From Aureobasidium sp. EXF-3400 (lineage: Eukaryota; Ascomycota; Dothideomycetes; Dothideales; Saccotheciaceae), in assembly GCA_024195585.1 (NCBI GenBank), contig SWBL01000070.1, positions 106,755 to 170,754 of the forward strand: 64,000 bases of DNA, given 5' to 3'. The position numbers and the translations under genes were made by a program. Below are positions 32,193 to 42,204 of this stretch, piece by piece. The notes below the pieces were generated by a model that saw nothing but the letters and a program-made list of their open reading frames with translations, did not search any database and was not told where the DNA came from. The stretch's first letter is position 1. Each line of letters begins with the position of its first letter.

Positions 32193-33726
32193 ATGCGCTC
32201 TCTCACAAACGTAAGTGTAACCAGTAGCTATCACCACGCCTAACCCTGCTTCTGCGCGTACCATCTCAGCTGCCTCATCCGCTCCTCATCACTGACTGCT
32301 TCGACAGATGAATGATCCAGGCCCTCCTGTCGACTCGACTGTCATGGCATCCGCAAGATCCACAAGGCCTTCACTGTCGACTCTTCCGGTCGAGATGCTT
32401 GATAAAATCTTTTGGCTCGTCGACAAGCCGGACCTGGTCAATTTGCGCCTTGTTTCAAAGTCTGTCTGCTCCATTGCCAACAAACCGTTTGCCGTCAGGA
32501 ACTTCACCAGCTGCCATCATGTTATCACCCAACGCAGCCTCCAAACGTTGCTCGAAATCAGCGCACACAGTGTTTTCGGCGCATGCATCAAGAAAATCAT
32601 GGTCAACACTGCTCGTGCCATTCTCGAGTATATCCATCCTTACGACGAAGGTGATCAAGGAACTGTGGTAGACGACTCATTCGTTGAATCTGGCAGATTC
32701 AGCTGCATGATGAATCAGATCTTGGTCAACGTCAAACAGCACTCCGGTTCCATCACCATTGGAATTGATGAGAGCAGCTGCTTCGGACACGGTTCTCGTG
32801 ATCAACACTTCTACTCCAGACGCACTCCCAGACAAAAATACTACGGAGCGAGAGAGCTTCGTGCTAACGGGCTCGGGGTTGTCTGTAGAACGCCCGAGAC
32901 CCTCGAACTTGTTATAGCGGAGATTCGCGCGGCTGGGATCGACACTAATGGCCTTGAGATCAACTTGGCCCATCATAGTCATCCAGGAGATAATGCAAGG
33001 GTCAGATTGCACAAGTCGACCGCTGGATTCCTGAAGTCGCGCGACTCACCCATCGACCTGTGTTTTACCTGGATTTACAACGGCGCGCTAGAGTACAACC
33101 ATCTGCATAGTCGCCTTTACCTCTCCAGTTCGTCCCTGCTTACGACTCGTGAACATCATCATCCCGATGGTCGATTTGTTGAAGAGACCGTTCAACTGCT
33201 TGCGGATACATCGTTTTCAGACCTTTGTCTCCGAAAGCTCAAAGTCGACTATCTTCCATACCTGGACGTGTACTTCACACGATTCCTCCAGACAGTCACG
33301 CTCGATGACATCAAATTGGGTTCGGAGCTCTTTGCTCAAGGCCTCTACAGTAACCTGTTCCAGCGTCTTTCCGAGATACCAAGCCTGAAGCACTGCAGAT
33401 TCTACAGACTCCATTACAGCATGTCATTTGTTGACGACTCCAATAGAATGAAACTCATCTCTGGAAACTATCCGAGCAATTGGACAAGCTTGCTCCTCAT
33501 CTTCCCTGACGGCAAATTCGAGGTCGAAATCCAAGGTTCTCATATCTCTGAAGAACTAGAGAACTTGGCCGCCTATACGGCTGCGGCTGAGAAAAGAAAG
33601 GTTCAAGAGATCCAAGCAGCCGGAAAACTGGTTGAACACAGAGTCATGGGTGCTGATACACCGATCTTCGAGGAAGAAGACGATGATTATCCGATGTCCT
33701 TCCGATCGTCTGAGATTATCATTTGA
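32193..33726 (+). CDS. F-box-like protein, array copy A (intact)
   Basis: A 472-residue frame from ATG 32308 carries an F-box at about residues 22-65: STLPVEMLDKIFWLVDKPDL then VNLRLVSKSVCSIANKPF. This would link Skp1 of an SCF ubiquitin ligase to a target. The remainder is a lineage-specific C-terminal region without obvious leucine-rich repeats. It ends in a module with LLLIFPDGKFEVEIQG and LENLAAYTAAAEKRK, shared with copies C and D. An 18-nt exon at 32193-32210 (MRSLTN) followed by a 97-nt GTAAGT..CAG intron joins exactly in frame to 32308, so a spliced start is likely, as in copy C. Identity to copy C by eye is low outside the F-box and the tail, so this copy is older. Confidence 0.8.
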
Positions 33727-34625
33727 ATGAGGTTATACATCGTGATGCATGGACGAAAACTTACTCGACAACTTACCAAACCCCAGCACGCAGCAGTGGT
33801 AGTACTTATATCCGGTCAAGCGACCGACGCAATAGAATGGGAAGAACATCATGGAGAAGATAACCGTGGAAAGACTTGCTAGAAAATGGAATGGTAAAAC
33901 AATGGCTGTCAATCAATAGCAACTATCGCTTGAGAAAGGAGACGATGGACAATACAAGGTACACTGAGGACGACATAAAATAGCAGACGAGAATTCGAGG
34001 AAGTTGCTCTACACTCATTACTGGTAGATCCACTATGTGTCTGAACATTCCCAGAACCATCTGTTCGTAACTCTTTTGACACTCGCGTTGAAGTTTGCGT
34101 CGATTCATCACTACCAACGAACATTGAGAAAATGTGACTTGGTCACTCAGCCAAGCTCATTCTTTACAAATGCCCATAACACAGCTACGCGTCCATCGAC
34201 ACATCTTGTCAACCAAACAATACAGCGCGACAAGTACTGCATGGTCACACCAGTTGCTGACAAAACACTCTGCACACAAGTTGCAATCGTCATCCTCTCA
34301 TCGAGTGAGCCTACTGGAACCGCCACCAGTAACACAACAAGAACATCAAGCATGGTAAGCTGATACACCAGTCCGCGTTCTTTGTGTCTACAACAATCTT
34401 CGTCAATCTCAACTGAAGACCAAGATGACTGAGATTCATATCAGACAACCACAATTCGCTACTCCTTTGTGCATTCAACCTTTCAAAATTCGATGATCAT
34501 TCAGCAACTTTGAAACTAAGTCGCATCAGAATGCAACGATCAAGAGTACAACAGATGCAATCCGATCACATTACTGGCAAGCACTGGTTTGTTCTGGAAC
34601 CATCAAACATCAAGCATCGTCAATG
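33727..34625. other. Spacer between F-box copies A and B
   Basis: An 899-base stretch with no real coding frame. An ATGGTAAG start-plus-donor string at 34353-34360 resembles the start of copy C and may be a further relic. The flank from about 34570 aligns by eye with the promoter of copy C (35560 onward), including an ACATCAAGCATC stretch. Confidence 0.45.
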
Positions 34626-35045
34626 ATGACAAGTCATTCTTTCCCTGTGCTATAAGTTCAGTCGCCCCCAGTCTCCTTCCCTCTCTATCTCTCGGTCATC
34701 CTGAGCACTATACAAATGCACAATCGTTTTCAAGTTCGAGCTATGTCCGGAGAAAGGCGACAATATCACGGCTCTTAATGAGTACTACATGATCTTCGAA
34801 ACGACTCTAAATTTCTATAGCTACACGAATCACAGCATGCGGCGCCGAGAGAGAGCGGAATTCATTTTCGGCACTACCGAATTGACATGGAGGCTGCTAC
34901 TCAATATACTCCAGCGTCACAACGAGATTCTCATCGACATCTGCAAGTCGACCAAGGATCGGACCCTCCTAATGTACCCCTGACTTTCACTACGCTCTGC
35001 GACACAGTCACTCGACATTCCGCCATGGACAACTGAGAGGGTCAT
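34626..35045 (+). pseudogene. F-box-like gene relic, array copy B (N-terminal remnant)
   Basis: The segment 34896-34985 aligns without gaps to 35756-35845 of copy C; the translated relic reads LLNILQRHNEILIDICKS against SLNLLELPTELLAHICNS. It then hits TGA at 34981. Similarity carries on after the stop: CTCTGCGAC...GAGAGGGTC near 34993-35045 parallels the KLCDAATKRF...ERV coding of copy C. The counterpart of the start codon is ATG at 34626-34628, but the splice donor that follows in copy C (GTAAGT) is ACAAGT here, so the intron could not be removed. The C-terminal 400 residues are absent. Alignment was done by eye. Confidence 0.65.
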
Positions 35046-35598
35046 CACCCCCTGAACGGCATACTAAGTCATAGTGTGAGCGATCTTAAAATCCCTGACT
35101 TATCACCCTTCACATTGCAGTATCCTATTAGCATTTTTCACAACCATTAATATCATATCACCTCACATCGGTTCCTCACAACCTATGCTATCACTTGAGT
35201 CGCATCTCACTATCGTTGCTTGAGTTTGTACTTAAACCTCCCACCATCCATCTCTGATTCAAATCACCCATTAGCATCAGCATCAACCACACCTACCCCC
35301 AGCAACATCTCAAGATCTGTCTCTAACTTCTACCCACGTCCTTGTACTTATCTCACATTGTCTTCTACTCTCTTCCATCATAAAACAAAGCCAGGATCAT
35401 AGGACCTCATTCGCATCCTAGTAAGCATCATCATCTGCTTGTTCAGTCTTTCTTTGTTCACCTCTTTGAGATTCTGGAATGCATTGAGCAACGCATACTC
35501 TCAGTAACACTGGTTCCCAATAAAGACAGTATCAAGAACGATCTAGTCACATCACTAGGAAGTACTGATTGTGCTGGAAGCATCAAATATCATTGGAG
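35046..35598. promoter_or_regulatory. Promoter/leader region of F-box copy C
   Basis: A 553-base CA/CT-rich stretch before the start codon at 35599. It is kept in part as a second version upstream of copy B, showing that the duplication included the promoter. No coding frame is supported. Confidence 0.4.
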
Positions 35599-37127
35599 AT
35601 GGTAAGTCGTCATTTTCTTGAGCTGTTGATTCTGTTACCTCTGCCCTCCTTTCCCTCTCTCTCCCAACAATCTAGAGCAAGATATGAGCTATAAAAAGGC
35701 ACAGTCTTTTCCAAATTTGGGCCATCTGCATTTTTATACTGATATCGGGCCAGTCACTTAATCTTTTGGAGCTTCCTACTGAGCTTTTGGCTCACATCTG
35801 CAACTCAGCTGAGGATCAGGACCTTCCCAATTTGCGTCTCGTCTGCGGAAAACTCTGTGATGCTGCCACCAAACGTTTCGCGATGACCAATTTCACGGAG
35901 AGGGTCCATGTTATCTCTCCTTACAGTATCGATACCCTCGTGAACATCACAGAACATCCTGTGTTCGGTGAATACGTACGGATCGTTGCTATCTGCAGCG
36001 CCAGACGCACCAACTTACTTGCAACGATCTATGCTTGTCCACCCGGCATGGATAACAGAAGCTCATGCCTCAATGTCTATATGAAAACAACACGGTTTGC
36101 ACGCCGTATGGAGCGTATCTTCAAAACTATTAGATCTCGTCATGGCTCTGTTACTATCAGCATCTACGACAATCCAGGCAGATTTAATTTCGGCATGGAC
36201 CCGGTCTGTATACCACGCAGTTTTTCGATGCTGATGAGATGTTGTGGATGGGCACAACTTACTGAATCGCTCTCAACCTCTATAAGCTACAGGATTGCAG
36301 AAACCCTCGAGGAAACCATCTACGCAGCTCGACGTGCAAGATGTCCTGTGGACTGCCTCAAGATCAACATTTTCGCTGTCTCAAAGCACAATCAATTGAT
36401 GCATGAGGAGCTTGACGAAGCTATGCGCAGAGTCCTGGAATCAAGCCTTTCGCCTCTCAATATCGACCTGGGTGGTCGAAACACATGCCAGATATCATAT
36501 GATCACGAGTTACAAGACCTGAAGTTTCGAAACGTTAACGGCGCAGGCTTTGACTATAGCACGGCCTACCTTGGCATGCGCGCATCATACACCTGGCTGC
36601 TGACCCAGAGGGTAACTCAACTCTGCATTGTCGACACCCCCTATCTTCGAGTCTCCACCTTCCGACCCTTCTTCTCTTTCCACTTGAGGCGTCTCAAGAT
36701 TGGGAGTGTATCTGCAGATACCGAACACTTCGATCGAAACCTTTGGAGCGAAATCATCGAAATTGTCTCGGGTTTGTCTGGTCTTCAGCATTGTGAACTT
36801 GGCAACCTTACCTATCGATTCAATCTAACTTGGAATCCTAATGATGACGATGATGACTTTTTGAGGTCTCTGGTACTTCCTGGTCATGGGGAGTACCCAT
36901 GGAGTGGACTCCCATATTTCAGGCTGCTATTTCCCGATGGAGCCACCACAATTGGGATGGATGGCGAAGACACTTGCGAGAAGCTTCATGATCTGGCCTC
37001 TTATATGAGAGCAGCGGAGGATAGCAAGCGCCGGAAAATCATTAGTGACGGATTCATCCAAGACGATATCGTTGGAGTCGACTATCACAATGCAGAAACA
37101 ACAATCCAGACTGCAGTGATCCACTGA
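35599..37127 (+). CDS. F-box-like protein, array copy C (intact, start codon split off by an intron)
   Basis: The F-box frame from 35754 (SLNLLELPTELLAHICNSAE, then LPNLRLVCGKLCDAATKRF) has no ATG before its conserved part; the first codons in the exon are TCA CTT AAT CTT TTG. A GTAAGT donor follows ATG at 35599-35601 and a CAG acceptor ends at 35753, in phase 0. The model is exon 1 = the ATG alone (plus 5' UTR), a 152-nt intron, then ~457 residues to the TGA at 37125. After the F-box come the same family-specific region as copy A, an acidic NPNDDDDDF insert and the tail LLFPDGATTIGMDGEDTCEKLHDLASYMRAAEDSKRRK, quoted here as LLFPDGATTIG and LHDLASYMRAAED. SCF adaptor function is inferred from the F-box only. 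Confidence 0.75.
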
Positions 37128-37295
37128 GACAACCAAAATCCTGCTCTCTCAATACGAACCGCTTTCTGCATTACAATGGATCATTCTAGTGGAGCCTCTA
37201 GATCTGGGGATAGAAAACTGGTACTAGATGGGCACATGTGGCGTACATGAGGAAGAACAGAATATCAAAGACACAATTACAGGAAATAGGAACCA

Positions 37296-38063
37296 ATGTG
37301 GCGAAATACAGGCCGTTCTGGAAAGGATTGGCCGACTCGCGTACAACGACGATGGAAAATTGGAGATAACAAGAGAAACACAAACGATCAGATCATAACT
37401 CACTATCCTCCAACAGGTTCGAGAAGTACTTCTATCCACGTCTCAGAATCGACCACCGAAATCGTATCGAGAAACCTTATTTATGTGTATTTGAACATTC
37501 AAATGCGGGATATTGTCTACCTAGACACTATTATGAAAGCTGGATTCAACATTCCCGTTGATACACTATACGCCTGGACATCGAGCCAGAGAGTTACTCA
37601 AGTCAAGGTCGATCTAACTGACAACTATACGCTTGCTTGTCTTTACGCAATCCTGACGCCCCATTCAGAGCGTCTCAATCTGTCGAGAATGCATGCCCAG
37701 ACTGGTCATCTCAGCCGCAACCTCTGGAGTCAACCCATCGTGATCATCTCGACTTTGCCACGTCTGCAGTACTGCAGACTGACTGACTTCACCTACTGCA
37801 TCGATCTCACCTGGGGCGATAACCTTATGCAGTATTTTATTTTGCCTGGTCATGGGCGGATTCCTTGCAATTTTGCCGGGTTCAAACTCCTATTTTCTGA
37901 TGGAAGCGGCACAATTGAGTTGGACAGTGACGGACTCAGAGAAAAACTCACTGATCTTGCCAATTATGTGAGAGCAGCTGAAGACAACAAACGCCAACAG
38001 ATCACTAATGATGGATTCATTCAAGATGACATCGTCAGAGTCATTATTGAGACTGAGGAATGA
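37296..38063 (+). pseudogene. F-box-like family half-gene, array copy D (C-terminal half only)
   Basis: A 255-codon frame whose last ~190 codons match the C-terminal half of copy C closely: QRVTQ, NLWSQPIVIISTLPRLQYC for NLWSEIIEIVSGLSGLQHC, ILPGHGRIP for VLPGHGEYP, LLFSDGSGTIELD, LANYVRAAEDNKRQQI and the end DGFIQDDIV. The F-box and the N-terminal half are missing. The first ~60 codons from the ATG at 37296 look like former non-coding flank read through. It could still be transcribed and make a short protein, but without the F-box it could not work as an SCF adaptor. Copy D is nearer to C than to A, so it arose from a C-type unit. Confidence 0.65.
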
Positions 38064-38159
38064 TTCAGGGGTATCAGAAGCTCGTGTGCTCATAATGACA
38101 TTCGGCCAACAGCGATGTATTCGATCACGATTCGCAAACATACACACCTTCATTACGTT

Positions 38160-38690
38160 CATTTACTGAGACGACCAGAACGCAGCTCTCTCAATGGACT
38201 CATCAATCACACGAAATTCCTCATACATTAAAACTTGACTACTACAATAGAGCTTCTCAATATGGGAGCATGATATTTGCATCAGGATAGACAAAAGATC
38301 AAAATCACACAGAAACTGGAAGGTACACAAGAGATCCAAAATCAATTGGAGGGGAGGATCAAATTGAAAAGAAAGCCCAAATCAGACACAAGGCTCAAAC
38401 TGGAGAGAGCTAATATACATCGAGGCCGAATAGGGAAATACAGGTCCAGCAGAAAGATTATATAGAAGAAAATACCGATAGAAATTACTCATAACGATAT
38501 TGAGAGAATCAAGATGGTGTGACAGCGGTATCATACAAAGAAAAACAATCAATCTCACTATTCAAACCATACTGTCTTCCAAGAACTCGTATGATTTCCT
38601 AGAGGGCATATTCAAGACTCGACTATCGACATGCTATCGAGAAACCTTATATGTACGGAGACATCTCCGGTGACAGAGCGCTGATGTCAT
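38160..38690 (+). repeat. Decayed duplicate of the F-box copy C/D flank (remnant E)
   Basis: Short blocks repeat the sequence 3' of copy C. TACTGAGACGACCAGAACGC at 38164 parallels CACTGAGACAACCAAAATCC at 37123, followed in both by CTCTCTCAAT. GGGAAATACAGG near 38432 parallels GCGAAATACAGG near 37302. CTATCGAGAAACCTTATATG at 38634 parallels GTATCGAGAAACCTTATTTA at 37459. Coding potential is lost. It shows that the duplicated unit extended beyond the coding region. Confidence 0.5.
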
Positions 38691-38797
38691 TGATATAGCT
38701 TGGAACACCAAGAAACCTTCCCCATCTCATCACCTCACCTCGCCATTCCAGAGTCATTCTTTACCATTTGAACCTCTTAGTAACATAATTCGCGAAA

Positions 38798-39360
38798 ATG
38801 GAGCAGCAGCAAAGCATCAATGTCGTTGAAGACATCATGGATATGGCGAGCAGAAGAAAGGCTTGCTGGCGAGAACCAGACTGCAACAGCTGTTTGAAAA
38901 GCAAACACAACTGTGGATGGTGTCCAAGTGTAAGTTACTTCCTCCTCTTTCCTGACAAGTTTCATCTCCCCAGTTATCGGTTTTGAATATATCAAGTTTT
39001 GAATCTGTGAGCTCAACTGACCCAACCTCACAGTCATCAACCTGCATCCCAACATCAGGAAACCTGCTCTCTCCCATCAACAAAGCTATTTGCCCGCTCG
39101 CCTCTGAGCGCTACGAATTACGCACCGCAACACTAGGATGTAATTGCAGTACTTATACTCTGCTGAGTATCATCATTACTGTATTCTCTACGATCGGAGC
39201 GTTGTTTTTGCTATCGGGAGTGCTGTGGTTGCTCAAGTGGTGGGGAAGATTGATGAGACCGGGCGGTTGGGAGATTGTGGTTGAAGAGGATGGGAGGGTG
39301 AGGGAAGGTACTTGGAGGAGGGGCGCGTTGTGGCCGAAGTGGATGCTTGCGAGGAGGTGA
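38798..39360 (+). CDS. PSI-domain single-pass membrane protein
   Basis: Exons 38798-38929 and 39034-39360 (104-nt GTAAGT..CAG intron, phase 0) give 152 residues. A short Cys-rich PSI (plexin-semaphorin-integrin) module spans the splice: CWREPDCNSCLKSKHNCGWCPS|SSTCIP, then the typical ICPLASERYELRTATLGCNCS. This is followed by one hydrophobic helix (about residues 96-120, TLLSIIITVFSTIGALFLLSG) and a basic cytosolic tail with KWWGRLMRPGGWEIV. Fungal proteins with this layout are widespread and unstudied. The PSI part should be lumenal or extracellular, yet the N-terminus MEQQQSINVVEDIMDMASRRK is not a signal peptide, so either the helix acts as a reverse anchor or an upstream exon is missed. 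Confidence 0.8.
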
Positions 39361-39493
39361 TGGAGTGAGAAAGTTGGTGCATTCGCCGTGATGGGGTTCT
39401 GGTCCTATGAGGAATAAGACAAGGCTGATGATGTGACGAGTTGATACAGGAGTAATACGCGGATAGTGGTATTTGGTTACCTAGGAGAGTAAT

Positions 39494-41322
39494 CTACAAT
39501 CTAGCCTTTATGTTTGTAACTTGCTCTGCATCCCTCTTCGCCCACTCGCGCAGCACAACTCTTTGAATCTTTCCACTAGGGCTTTTAGGTACCTCGTCGA
39601 TGAATTTGACTCCCCCCGAAAGCCTTTTGTGCTTTGCGACCTTCGTCGCTATCCACTCAATCACATCCTTCTCGCTGACTTTGCCTTTGGCTGCGTCTTT
39701 CAACACCACATATGCTCTGGGCAAATCTTCGTGGTCTTTGTTCAAAGCGCAGACGGCGGCATCAGCCACATCGTCGTTTTCGAGCAAGACTGCTTCGAGT
39801 TCGGCAGGAGCGACTTGGAAGCCGTTGACCTTGAAGATCTCTTTTGCGCGGTCGACGATCCAGAACCAACCCTTGTCGTCGTAGATGGCTACGTCGCCTG
39901 TCTTTAGGAAGCCCTCGCTGTCGAATGAAGCCTTTGTGGCGCTTTCGTTCCTCCAGTATCCCAGATGGGTGATCTTTGACAGATGTTAGTAAAGACTGTT
40001 TGGAGAAAATATATCTTTGCTTTTGACTTACATTGGGACCCCGCACAAAGATTTCTCCACGCTGCCCTGGTTTCGTGACTTCGTTGCCGCTCTCATCAAT
40101 GAGCTTGATAATCGAGTTTGGGTCGACTTGTCCAACGCTTCCGCTACGGTCGTCCATTCCGCCGGGAACGTGTAAGCATGAACAGGTCACCTCTGTCATT
40201 CCCCAAGTCTGAACGACCTTAAGATTGAACTTTGTGCTGACTTCGTTCTGGAGTTCCTTGCTGAGCGGTGCAGCACCGCAGAGGATGTTGACTAGCGATG
40301 ACAGGTCGTACTTCTTGGTCTCTGGTCGTTTGGCCAGCATGACTAGCACTGGAGGCGCCGTTTGAATATGCGTGATACGATGACGCTGGATATGTGATAG
40401 GAAAGGTTCGAAGTTGAAGGCTCTCATGTAGTAGCACGGTGTACGGGTGATCGCGGCAGCAGTGATCGACCACAGCTGTCCGTAGGCATGATACCTTTCC
40501 GAATTAGCCTCGCTATCCGGCCTTCTGACTTTTCCAATAACTCACAATGGTAGGAACCCTAGGAACCTCTCTGGCGGTTTCTGTCCTTGGGGGTAGGATT
40601 GTGACAGTTCTCTCATGTACAGCGATTGACAGACATTGGCGATGATGTTTTGATGGGCGACCTTCACGCCCTTAGGCAGACCGGTGGTTCTGATGAAGTT
40701 AGTTTCCGCTACGACGAGAGATCGAAGCATGTTCTCCTCACCCCGACGAGTAATTCAGCACCGCTGTGTTAGAGCTTGACTCTTCCGCAGACATCCGATG
40801 CCATTGCCAACTCTCAGCGGCCTTTTCTGAAGGAAGAAAAGAGCTCCAATCCTTGATGCCTCTTTGCGTCTTGCAAGGTTCGTCTAAGAAGAGGTAGATC
40901 TTATCATGAGGAAATCCAACCTGGTCTGCAGCCTTGAGAAGATTGTCGAGTAGCGCTGGGTCTACAAGGATGATCTTGGCTCCAGTGTTCGTGATCTGGA
41001 AGGCAATCTCTTTAACAGTGTAGGCAGGGTTGGTGCCTGAGAACACACGTCCACTTCCAGCAACACCCAGATATGCGACCGGACAGAATATGTGGTTTGT
41101 AGAAAACATCATGACTACTTCACCCTGACCAATTTTCAGATTGTCGAGACCCATGCCGAGTCTCTTGATCCATCCTAAGGCCTGTTTGGGTGACAATGAC
41201 TTTTCGGTATTGTCGGCATCGATCCATATTGGCTGATCATAAGGCTCCTTTCCTTCAGGATAGACATAGGAGAGTACGTCGGTAGCTGGGATGTCAATCT
41301 GGTAGGGCGACTTCTGAGGCAT
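39494..41322 (-). CDS. Acyl-CoA ligase, 4-coumarate-CoA-ligase-like, likely peroxisomal
   Basis: An ANL-superfamily adenylating enzyme of ~560 residues that activates a carboxylic acid as acyl-AMP and then acyl-CoA. The start ATG at 41320-41322 gives MPQKSPYQIDIPATDVLSYV, the common N-terminus of fungal 4CL-like proteins. The P-loop motif YSSG|TTGLPKGV spans an intron at about 40686-40740. Later motifs are PLYHAYGQ, QTWGMTEVT, GWFWIVDRAKEIFKVNGFQVAPAE (as WFWIVDRAKE and KVNGFQVAP) and the C-terminal PKSPSGKIQR with the catalytic Lys. An intron near 39970-40030 splits RGPN from ITHLGYW. The C-terminus is ARL, a good peroxisomal PTS1 tripeptide. The substrate may be a phenylpropanoid or medium-chain fatty acid; the sequence does not decide. 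Confidence 0.92.
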
Positions 41323-42204
41323 GATGTTGGTATTGGCGACACAGATAGAACATGGTCCAATTCGTGTCTGCCATTTTTGAGTCTCAATGTACAATGAGGG
41401 GTACGAGTCGCGAAGGACCGAGGAAGATGTTTGACTTCGATCGAGGTTCCCCACGTGCGGACATGCGGGGGACAGCAAGAGCCGCATCTCAGCCGATCTT
41501 CCACACGAGCGGCTCTACCTGCCTTAGCATCCTTATGCGTCACCATGCACTATCCGAATACGCCTCTGTAGATCTTCCATGCTGAGACGCGATCAACAGG
41601 AGGATCCTAAAGCGATACAGGTACATGGAATTCCGCGTGTCGAGATGGTGGGCGTTCGGCTCGGTTATGTATCAACGACAGCTGAAAGATTCCTCTGCTA
41701 CGAAGACAAGTAGTTCTGACACTCTCAACATGACAACGTGTGTCAAGATACGATTGCGAAAATAGAGCCCCTACTCGGCGAGTTTGGCTCTTGCTTTAAG
41801 GCTTTCACACGAGAGCGAAACACCTAGACCGGCAAGTCGCTGTGGTGAAACGCGGCCCTGACAGTAGCGTTGGCTTTACTTGCCCAGATACCTCGATTTA
41901 CCTACCACAGCCCTCCGAAAAAGGCCGACCATGATGTTCTTCTCACCGGAACGAAAGATTAGTCTGACACCTAGCATTCCAAACATGTTCATCATTCAAC
42001 TTGTCGCTTGAGGCCTCTGTTCAAAAAGCAAGCACGCGACGCGTACCTCGAGGAATCCAAGCCTCTGCTTCCTTCGCTCCTCCCTTTCTCTGCGCCCCGC
42101 CACTTTCTAGAACAGGGTGGTATCTTTTGGAAAACATGACATGTCCTGGATGACATTTTCTACTGCACTCTGTATAATATTCAATCGCTTCACCAAGTGT
42201 CGGC
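41323..42204. other. Divergent intergenic region
   Basis: An 882-base gap between the ligase and the four-helix membrane protein, transcribed away from each other, so it holds both promoters. No coding frame, repeat or RNA gene noticed. Confidence 0.5.

Noticed and set aside
35046..35598. A further coding exon upstream of F-box copy C
   Set aside because: The CA/CT-rich sequence gives only short frames, and the ATG plus GTAAGT at 35599 explains the start without another exon.
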